The translations under genes were made by a program, and so were the position numbers. This document shows, piece after piece, positions 10,780-18,269 of a stretch of DNA of 64,000 bases. How positions within the stretch are numbered: the first letter of the stretch is position 1; each line of letters opens with the position of its first letter. The stretch comes from Nannochloropsis salina CCMP1776 (Eukaryota; Sar; Eustigmatophyceae; Eustigmatales; Monodopsidaceae): assembly GCA_004565275.1 (NCBI GenBank), contig SDOX01000006.1, positions 496,001 through 560,000 of the forward strand, in the 5' to 3' direction. Below the pieces are notes generated by a model that saw only the letters and a program-made list of their open reading frames with translations, ran no database searches and had not been told where the DNA came from.

Positions 10780-11265
10780 TCACTGGAATCCACTCCGCCA
10801 AGGACCTGGTGGGTCGTCGAAACTTCGGTGGTGGTCGTGTGTGCATCCTGGGTGCTCTCGCTCCCCCCCGCAGCACGACCAGAAGAAGTCCTTTGCGCCA
10901 CTTGGATCCGTGTCATCTATCCGTGCCAGGCGACCCGTGTAGATCCCTGGATGGAACGTGCATGCCGAGGGCGGGTTTTCGCTCGGTTTGAACTGCTTAA
11001 GGCAGGCGCGGCAGGTTTTCGTGCCTTCCTGGTCCGGCGTAGTGAGGTCTCGAGGAGAGGCAGGAGGGGGAGACGGGAGGTCGGATGCGAGGGGGCTGAG
11101 GGCGCCTGAAGGCCCTCCACTTAGGTCCTGACTGCTAGACTCCGCACGACAGACCATTGAGGAATGCATTACCGACAGACAAGAGGAGGACGAATGTGGA
11201 ATGAAAGAGGCCACCGATGGCAACAAGACGAGCAGGCTGAACAGCCTTAAGCACTGCCTGGTCAT
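10780..11265 (-). CDS. CHORD-like zinc-binding protein with plastid presequence
   Basis: Frame of 161 residues. The N-terminus is a signal peptide (RLFSLLVLLPSVAS) followed at once by FIPHSSSS, so the predicted cleavage puts Phe at +1, as in stramenopile plastid-targeting presequences. A Ser/Pro-rich linker leads to one compact Cys/His domain in the C-terminal half: CRAC, then CTFHPG, then FFWSCCGG, then PGCTHDHH. The order C-x2-C...C-x-x-HPG...W-x-CC...GC...H is that of a CHORD zinc-binding domain, normally present twice in proteins that work with HSP90 and SGT1. Here there is one domain and no CS domain. A zinc-binding role is inferred; the substrate or partner is unknown. It is convergent with the RBM26-like gene, 289 bp away. 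Confidence 0.65.
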   Translation of the reverse strand: MTRQCLRLFSLLVLLPSVASFIPHSSSSCLSVMHSSMVCRAESSSQDLSGGPSGALSPLASDLPSPPPASPRDLTTPDQEGTKTCRACLKQFKPSENPPSACTFHPGIYTGRLARIDDTDPSGAKDFFWSCCGGEREHPGCTHDHHRSFDDPPGPWRSGFQ

Positions 11266-11604
11266 TTACCCTACCGCACGTAGCTACTTCAACTTGCTGT
11301 CAAGAGCCCTGCGCGCTGTGTATGTAACAAATTTACATGTGAAATGAACCAATGTCGAACCCGAAAGCACGTGCATGCAGGGCACTTGTAGAGCTGCGCT
11401 TTGTACAATTTGTTTGACGGCTTTGACCCTATCGCCACTTGATCGCCCGAAACAAAGTGACAACGTTAACGGGCGTGCTAAATCATGTACTCTGCCCAAT
11501 AGAACACAAAATATATATATTCTTTAATGATTGTTATATTCGCGCATGAAAAAAAGTACAGGAATATCGTCATCGACATCCGCGTACTCTCCTGCGTGTC
11601 CTGC
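11266..11604. other. Intergenic region between two minus-strand genes
   Basis: Should hold the promoter of the CHORD-like gene and the 3' UTR of the PRP38-like gene. An AT-rich stretch (aaatatatatattctttaat) lies near 11509-11528. No gene recognised. Confidence 0.4.
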
Positions 11605-13225
11605 TCAATCGTCCTGTCGTTGCGCCGAGGCATCCCCATACAATGCTTTCAGCGCCTTAAGTTTCTGGGATTCAGGCTTGGGAGCAAGCTGCCGTCGTTC
11701 TCGCCGATCTTCGTCCCGGTCCTTTGACATGGTTGGCGACTGTTTCTGCCTGGCGCCGTGTCGAGGTCGAGACTCGTAAGACCGGGACCGGGACCGGCGG
11801 CGATCTCCACCGTGCGAGGTGCTCTTGCTCCGGTGGGAATAGGTGTCCACTTTCAAGGACAAGGAGCCCTTAAAGGTAGCCGGACGCTGCCCATACTCCT
11901 TTCCTTGTGCCGCCGCCGCCTCTCTCTCCTTCCTACGCACCTCTTCCAAAAGGTCCCGCCCAAGTAAACTCTCTCCTTCTCCTCCTCTTCCTTTTCTTTC
12001 CCTTTCCCTCCTCTCCCCGTCCCGGGCACTGTCTCGGTCAGACCTCCTCCCCCGGTCGAAGGAGCGGCTACGACTTCGACTCCGCCGCCTCTCCCGACTT
12101 CGGCTCCGCCCGCTGCTCCGACTCCGGCTCCGCCGCCTGTCCGCGCTCGCGTCCCGCTGCCCACCCACGTCCCTCGAGGTCCTTGCTGAGCCGCCGTCCT
12201 GCAGCATCATATCTCCAAGCCCCACCACCTCCTGATTGCCGTACCCCTCGAAGGTTACCAGGTACGTCTCCTCCTCCCCCTCCTCCGCCTCATACACCTC
12301 ACTGATGACTGCACCGTACCAAGCCGGGTCGTTCTCGGTATCCTCGTAGATGGCTTTCACACGCGCCCCAGCCCGAAAGGCTCCCATCTGCCGTCGGTTG
12401 CCCGCTGCCCGCTTTTTCTTCTCGTCCAGGAGCACCAGACGCATTTTGATCTTCCTCTCGATGGGCACTGGGATCCGCGGGAGCATCGTCCCGTAGTAGT
12501 GCAGGTCAGACAAGAGACCCCGCAGCCAGAGTCCCAGGGTTGTCAATGTATTCGGGTCCGAGGAGGGCGCGAATTCCTCAGAGTCGTCCAGGTAGGACGC
12601 ATACCAGTCCCAAATTTGCTTGGGGTCGCAGGCGTATCGGAGGTAAAGAAATCCAATGGCACGGATGTATGGCGAGTCCGAGTGCGTTAACAAGCCAGTG
12701 ACCTGCTTCTTCGTCAGACGCATCGTAAAAAACCTGCCGATGGCATGGATAAGAGGAGGAAAGGGGTGAAGGGCGCACAGGGCATGCGAAGGGGTCTTCG
12801 CTCTCGTGATCAACAGGTTCTCATTGGGGTGCCACCGATAAAGCCCATCTCCCAAATCATGAATGTATGCATCCTTCCAGATGATTACTGCTTGCTATCC
12901 ACCACATTACCTGCTCTACTTACTTGAAGAGGAGGCAGAACGCCGTGGAGGGCAGACGCGACGTTCCTGTGGCCCAGGGTTCCACATGGGTGACCTTGTT
13001 GTAGACTTCATCGATAACTTCGTGGTACGTTTGAAGCGGATAAAGGGCCCGAAAGTAGTCGCAACCCATAATGTTGTTAGCCAGCAGGGTGTTGACGTTG
13101 TAGGTAGTTTGATTTCCATTAATAGGGAGAACTCCCGAGGGTAATGCCTCAGGAGGTGGCGGGGCTGCTAAAACTGGCTGGGTGGCCCGGAGCTGATCAG
13201 CCTTCCATAAAGCTGCCCTTGACAT
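11605..13225 (-). CDS. PRPF38B: PRP38B-like pre-mRNA splicing factor with Tudor-like segment and RS tail
   Basis: Two exons, 13225-12924 and 12733-11605, with a 190-nt GT-AG intron; the spliced protein is 476 residues. The PRP38 domain runs across the junction: YNVNTLLANNIMGCDYFRAL, then TYHEVIDEVYNKVTHVEPWA, then TAFCLLFK|FFTMRLTKKQ, DSPYIRAIGFLYLRYA, WDWYASYLDD and PRIPVPIERKIK. This domain belongs to spliceosomal proteins that enter with the tri-snRNP or at activation. A Tudor/SMN-like segment follows (GARVKAIYEDTEND, AWYGAVISEVYE, YLVTFEGYGNQEVV). The C-terminal third is rich in RS/SR dipeptides, as in splicing regulators. Residues 1-50 are Ala/Pro-rich. The Met at 13225 was chosen because the homologous region starts shortly after it; the frame is open further upstream. 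Confidence 0.93.
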
Positions 13226-13357
13226 ACTAATCCTTTCGATGGAACAGTACTGAGGCGGAAGAAAAAAAGTAGCGTGGATGAGCGGGGCATAGTAAAAGGG
13301 TGGTTGTACCGCTACTTCGCCTCCCTCACGACGCCGTGCCAATCCACTGCATGTGGG

Positions 13358-13710
13358 TTGAGAGCACGTACGCCGTCAGGTCAAAGCCCACCAACCCTCG
13401 TTGCTAAGACCTTCTGACTCGGAGGTGGGTGTGGCCACCGTCGTTGTGGATTGTGTTCCTTGTAACCTCTGCAGAGTCCTCCTCCTCGTCCGCCACGGCC
13501 AGCAAGTCGCCGGGAATCGCTCAAGACGTCTCCTCCGTCTTCACTTCAGTGTGAACCCCAAAGACAGCCAGGACTCGTCCACCTCTTATCGTCGTACCCG
13601 TAAAAAGAGCCGTGCAATGTCTTGTGCGTGTGTCAGACATGAGGCTTCGTGCAGAGACACATTGTTCTGTGACCCTTTTTATCATCACATGGCGAGGAAG
13701 GAGGTCATCC
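13358..13710 (+). repeat. 353-bp dispersed repeat, copy 1
   Basis: Aligned by eye with 17814-18166, this stretch has equal length, no gaps and four mismatches (about 99% identity). It begins TTGAGAGCACGTAC and ends GAGGAAGGAGGTCATCC; outside those limits similarity stops, apart from a short CATG just before the start. I see no terminal inverted repeat, target-site duplication or poly(A) tail. It starts 133 bp upstream of the PRP38-like start codon, on the opposite strand to that gene. Confidence 0.93.
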
Positions 13711-13762
13711 ATCATGGAAGTTCCATGCCCCCCTTGAGTCGGAATATGGGGGCTTTTGACGG

Positions 13763-14050
13763 TCAAATTTTGGTCATTTCTGGCGCCAGTACCAGGGAGA
13801 TAATGGCGTAGACTATTATGGCAATTGTTGCGCCCACGTAGGCCTTCGCGCTCTGGAACCAGAGCGTTGACACAAGCAAACTTGTCCTGAAGACCAGGAA
13901 TTCAACATGTGGGAAAACAATTGAAACGGTCATGGTTTGCATTGTTTTTCCCGGCGTCCACATCCATGGCGTACATATGTAATCCATATCTTCATAACTG
14001 GAGGAATTGATTCGAGAAGAGAGAGACTCGATTCTTTTTTCTTCGTTCAT
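13763..14050 (-). CDS. Possible small membrane-protein frame, weak
   Basis: A 95-residue frame with two hydrophobic stretches at its end (FRTSLLVSTLWF and AYVGATIAIIVYAIISLVLA). It has no recognised family. It could be a small gene, a terminal exon or chance, and is listed only because the hydrophobic C-terminal half looks helix-like. Confidence 0.2.
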   Translation of the reverse strand: MNEEKRIESLSSRINSSSYEDMDYICTPWMWTPGKTMQTMTVSIVFPHVEFLVFRTSLLVSTLWFQSAKAYVGATIAIIVYAIISLVLAPEMTKI

Positions 14051-14270
14051 TTTTTTTTCCTATGCACCGCATGTCGCTTCTCGTGAAATGTCGCACTTGG
14101 GAAGCATCATGCCTCCAGCATCTTTTTAAAAGGTCATGCTCGTATATGGTGCACAAAGCATGAAGCTCTTCCTTAGCTTGGATGTCAAATGGAAAGTCAT
14201 TCACGAAACAGCCTTTGTGCAGCCCCTCCGCTCCGTGCTGATCTTCCAAAAGCTATTTTTTAGTACTATT

Positions 14271-15878
14271 TCAAGGCTCAGGCCTTCTTACAGCAGGAAT
14301 CTTGCCAGCATGCTTCATCTCTTCGATTTGTTCTAGAAGAGCATGGACGCGGCACGAATAGTCTGCGGCAATGGGGCTTGACACCAGGTTGAAGTCTCTT
14401 CGAAAGAACTGTTTCAATGGCTCTTTCAGCCATTCATGCATCACGTCTTTGTACACACTCTTCTTGCTGTACTCTTCCAAGCTCCGCAAGTAGTGGTTGA
14501 TGCGAATGTCTTTTATGTCTTGCTGAAGTTTGCATTGAATTTTGTCTTCGTCTTTAAAATTATGGATGACAGTGAGGGCCGTCGCATTCATGGGTTTTCC
14601 TTCCGGATAAATGTTTGCAATGAGCTTGGGGTTCCAAATTCCGCCGCCGTAGTCATTGGATGCCATGAGGTACGTCTCCGTCACCAGACTCGAAGGTTTC
14701 TTGTGCTGAAATGACGACCCGTACCAAGTTCGATGTATTCTTAAGCATGCCTCACCTACGTAGTTCTTGTTGAGCGTTTCGGATAATGTCTCATTGGGAA
14801 TTGAGGACAGAACAAACTCATCAGTGTCGGGGAACGCAATCCATCGCAGACCTTCCTCCACTGCACGCTCTCGTAACATTGTGAAGCATTTGTTCATGGT
14901 CCCAATTTGCAGGTTAACTGTCCCATGGATGGGACTGCCCGTAATGTTGTGGTACTCAACAATGCCCAGCGCCACATATTTCTCCAGCACCGACCAGATA
15001 TTATCACTTGATCCATCGTCGTAAATGACGAATTTTCCTACACCTTGCACCCAGTGGAAAGCGATGTACTCGTCCAGAATCCCTGCATCATTTGATATTT
15101 GCATGCATATAGCCACATCGCGGCGGACTCCATCATGTCTGTTCCAAGGATCGACGTCTTTCGCGTCGTCGATGTTGCAGTTGCCATGCTTCTGTTTGCG
15201 AGCCAAAATAGCTCCCGCAGTTTTCATAAGTGGATCGTCTGACGAGCTGAGATCCTTGATGAAAGATGCAAAATAGCTCTGACTCAACTCTTCAGATAAG
15301 GTGGTGTTAGGTCGTACGCCGGGGGAGGCACCGCCCAATATGTATTGTGCGCCCTCCTGTGACAACGGCGCTGGAGACTCTACAAGGTCAGAAGAGAAAG
15401 AGGGTGTATCACCGCGTGCCGTGGCAAAAGCCACCTGCCTATTACCGCCCTCTAAATTGAGTGGCGAGGCTGTTTTCAGGTCGTTCGCCACCTCCATTCC
15501 TTGTTTGCTTGTTGATTCTGATACCTCCGCGTCAGAGCCTTGCAGAGAAGAATCGGTGCGCATCATAATGTTACCATCTGCTTTCTGGGTTCCACCTGGA
15601 CCTGGTAAAAACAAACCTTCTAGTGTCTTTGATTTCATAGAAGCACATGTCAAAATCAAGGCCGACACAAGCATAAGAGTAGCATATTTCAGATTGATTT
15701 TTCTGTGCAGGTGTGCATCCTTGCGTTGAACCTGCATTTCGTCGCGTACTTTGCCATGCTGACTGCCCCTTGCTCCAGCAAGAAACGCCATGTTACAGTA
15801 TGCGCTCGCTTTCTTTAATGACTTTTCAGGTAGGGTCCTTACTCGCCACCTATACGAGTGTCCCCTTTCACTTCGCAA
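14271..15878 (-). CDS. GT92-type (DUF23) glycosyltransferase, type II membrane protein
   Basis: Single 535-residue frame. A basic N-terminus precedes a signal-anchor at about residues 65-80 (LKYATLMLVSALILTCA), then a luminal stem rich in Ser/Thr and acidic residues. The catalytic part follows the GT92/Glyco_transf_92 pattern: DVAICMQISNDAGILDEYIA, FVIYDDGSSDNIW for nucleotide-sugar binding, WIAFPDTDEFV with a DxD-type metal motif, IHRTWYGSS and INHYLRSLEEYSKKS. Known family members add galactose to glycans in the Golgi; donor and acceptor here are not predictable. Several Met codons lie before the anchor (the next after 15878 is MAFLAGARG), so the exact start is uncertain. It is divergent from the giant gene at 18270. 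Confidence 0.85.
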   Translation of the reverse strand: MRSERGHSYRWRVRTLPEKSLKKASAYCNMAFLAGARGSQHGKVRDEMQVQRKDAHLHRKINLKYATLMLVSALILTCASMKSKTLEGLFLPGPGGTQKADGNIMMRTDSSLQGSDAEVSESTSKQGMEVANDLKTASPLNLEGGNRQVAFATARGDTPSFSSDLVESPAPLSQEGAQYILGGASPGVRPNTTLSEELSQSYFASFIKDLSSSDDPLMKTAGAILARKQKHGNCNIDDAKDVDPWNRHDGVRRDVAICMQISNDAGILDEYIAFHWVQGVGKFVIYDDGSSDNIWSVLEKYVALGIVEYHNITGSPIHGTVNLQIGTMNKCFTMLRERAVEEGLRWIAFPDTDEFVLSSIPNETLSETLNKNYVGEACLRIHRTWYGSSFQHKKPSSLVTETYLMASNDYGGGIWNPKLIANIYPEGKPMNATALTVIHNFKDEDKIQCKLQQDIKDIRINHYLRSLEEYSKKSVYKDVMHEWLKEPLKQFFRRDFNLVSSPIAADYSCRVHALLEQIEEMKHAGKIPAVRRPEP

Positions 15879-16159
15879 TCGATCTCATCAGAAGCCCAAG
15901 TGGCGCCCTTTGCAGTAGATATGAAGAGAAAATTTAAAAAAAAACAGGGGCCCGTGTGAGAAATGGTGACGACACTTTGGAGGATAAAGTATTGTATTTA
16001 CATAAGTTTGATCTGCTGAAAGTGGTGCAATTTAATTTATGTATGCTACATTTGATCGTTCAAATTATTGTAACGGCTCACTATTACCTGCTATTGCCCC
16101 TAGCAAGGGTCACCAAGGAGGGTCACCAAGCATTGATGAAATTTTTATTCATGAATGAC

Positions 16160-16235
16160 GCTTAAGCTAGTAAAGGTGACCTGATAAAATATGTGGGTCT
16201 CCGACTTGTGATCGGAAAATGCGCTTCTGGCACTC
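16160..16235 (+). repeat. Diverged repeat, copy A
   Basis: GCTTAAGCTAGTAAAGGTGA and what follows align by eye, at roughly 60% over about 80 bp, with the segment at 17560-17640 (GCTTGAGCTAGAAGGGAGTG). Both then run through AAATATG(T) or AAACATA(T), a GGAAAA motif and a CTGG. Too diverged to classify. Confidence 0.4.
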
Positions 16236-16839
16236 TATAAAGCGTCTTTGCCCAGGGCTCCGTCCCCAAAGTCCGCGAGAGCACGGAGGGCGCCTGTAGT
16301 TCCCCCTTCATCGTAGCCCCCCTTTTTAAAACCCTCTGTTTGGACAGGCCCGCTGCTGGCGACGCGGGCGCAGTGTCATGCATAAGCTGTGCCTGACCAC
16401 CGACTCATTGGCCGCCATTCATGAAGACCTTGGTTCTATCAGGGTCTTATAACGAGTTCTGATAATGGTTCGCCGACAAACCGTTTCTTGCTCTTTGAAG
16501 TCTCCGGCTTTTACGTTTCTACCTTAAGACTCAAGCATGAAATTTGCTGCACGCGAGGGCGATCAGATCTTTGTAACCTTATTTTCTTGAATTAATCAAT
16601 TCATCAGTAGCTCGACGTCTCATCGGTGCAAGGAAAGCACTTTGGTCATCAGGGGTGGACATTGGCGGGTAAATCGAGTCAAAAACTCAAATTTTGAATT
16701 CCGATGGAAGTTCGTTGAACTTCAGAGCAGCGAGTTCGGAAACCAGTTTCATTGGTGTGTCGAAATAAATTTACATTTCAGGACATGTAAGGCCAACAGA
16801 GGGCTCTCACTGTGTGTGTAAAGACACCAGATGCCTTAA

Positions 16840-16886
16840 GGACTGAAGGGCTGGGCCGGGGCCCACGGAGCGAGAAAGCTCAGTCC
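16840..16886. other. Possible RNA or DNA hairpin
   Basis: A perfect 7-bp outer stem, GGACTGA at 16840-16846 with TCAGTCC at 16880-16886, encloses a GC-rich loop that contains the near-palindrome GGGCCGGGGCCC. No known RNA family is recognised. Confidence 0.35.
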
Positions 16887-17559
16887 TACCGTTACTCAGG
16901 CGCAGATCTGATCCTTTAGTTGTTATCTTCGCTTACTAAGGCCCTAGCAGCCTCTGTTTAAGATACATCATCCTATAATAATGGTCAGGTGAAGTTTTAA
17001 GAAATTTATCGGAGAGACTCTAAAGCACGACCAGCCCTTTCCTCTATTTTGTAATATAAGCGGCGAGTTCAAAAATGCTGAGAGCTACATATGTTTAATG
17101 CTCCATGTCCGGTGGTCAGTGACTTCCTAATTACCTATAAAATAATCCAGCCACTTTTGATCATATCTTTCATCAAGACAGATGCGGGATTTGACATCTA
17201 AACATCCCTTTTACGCAAACCGTAAATGATTCCAACATTCCATTGCTCTTGCTCTTTTAAGGCACCCCGGGGACATGTATTCACTTTTCCACTCGCAACG
17301 TCGTAGACCCCTTTTAAATTGTCCTTCAATAAAAAAGGGCAATATAGGTGTGCACCCGGCCATCAAGGTGGACCAGTATGTACTTCCACTCTCGCAATCT
17401 CGCACCTTTTCGGAGGTGCGACAATATCCTGATCCCACTCACCAACCACTGTAAACCCACGCACAAACTCAACAACACCATCATTTCCTTACCCTTGTTC
17501 TTTTACGGCGCCTCGATGATAGCTTTGATTCCCTATTAACAGCGTCGTGTATTAATCAA

Positions 17560-17640
17560 TAATGCTTGAGCTAGAAGGGAGTGACCCGACGAAACATATA
17601 GGCCCTTTTGGCTGGAAAAAGGCGATTTGGGACCTGGTAA
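17560..17640 (+). repeat. Diverged repeat, copy B
   Basis: Partner of the segment at 16160-16235, in the same orientation and about 1.4 kb apart. Similarity is visible by eye but low. Confidence 0.4.
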
Positions 17641-17813
17641 TGCGGAGAAAAAATGCTAAAGAAAATCAAGACACGCAAACATGCTTATGGTAACCTGTCA
17701 TAGGATGCTGTTTCCTTCGACTGTTGAAATTGCGTCTCCTTCTCATCCTCTTCCTCGACTTACCTCCCCTCTCAGGGCTAGGGTCAGGCAGGCTGCTCGA
17801 ACTCGCTCATGGA

Positions 17814-18166
17814 TTGAGAGCACGTACACCGTCAGGTCAAAGCCCACCAACCCTCGTTGCTAAGACCTTCTGACTCGGAGGTGGGTGTGGCCACCGTCGT
17901 TGTGGATTGTGTGCCTCGTAACCTCTGCAGAGTCCTCCTCCTCGTCCGCCACGGCCAGCAAGTCGCCGGGAATCGCTCAAGACGTCTCCTCCGTCTTCAC
18001 TTCAGTGTGAACCCCAAAGACAGCCAGGACTCGTCCACCTCTTATCGTCGTACCCGTAAAAAGAGCCGTGCAATGTCTTGTGCGTGTGTCAGACATGAGG
18101 CTTCGTGCAGAGACACATTGTTCCGTGACCCTTTTTATCATCACATGGCGAGGAAGGAGGTCATCC
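17814..18166 (+). repeat. 353-bp dispersed repeat, copy 2
   Basis: Ungapped partner of 13358-13710 with four mismatches, in the same orientation. It ends 103 bp before the first ATG of the giant frame and 163 bp before the second, so it lies in that gene's likely promoter or 5' UTR. Confidence 0.93.
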
Positions 18167-18269
18167 CTGCCTCTCTAGCTGCTTGTACCGCGCTCAAACG
18201 TACATGTATGTGCTTAGGAAGGGTTAACTCGTGAAAGTTGTAAAGAGTAAGACTATCTTAATTTGATAT

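Larger units (their letters stand above)
13226..14270. other. Intergenic region containing dispersed-repeat copy 1
   Basis: Between the start of the PRP38-like gene and the stop of the glycosyltransferase gene. Apart from the 353-bp repeat at 13358-13710 it holds a short minus-strand frame (13763-14050), listed separately, and nothing else that I recognise. Confidence 0.4.
15879..18269. other. Gene-poor 2.4-kb region upstream of the giant gene
   Basis: No coding gene recognised. It holds two diverged related segments (about 16160-16235 and 17560-17640), a hairpin-forming sequence at 16840-16886, and the second copy of the 353-bp dispersed repeat at 17814-18166. Base composition is lower in GC than in neighbouring genes. 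Confidence 0.45.

Noticed and set aside
13401-13811. 136-codon frame and its partner at 17857-18234 (125 codons)
   Set aside because: Both lie mainly in the 353-bp repeat and diverge at its edge. The product resembles no family, and the other frames of the repeat are just as open in places.
15879-17813. Possible retroelement or virus-like remains in the gene-poor stretch
   Set aside because: No reverse transcriptase, integrase, capsid or long terminal repeat signal was seen; short frames there match nothing.
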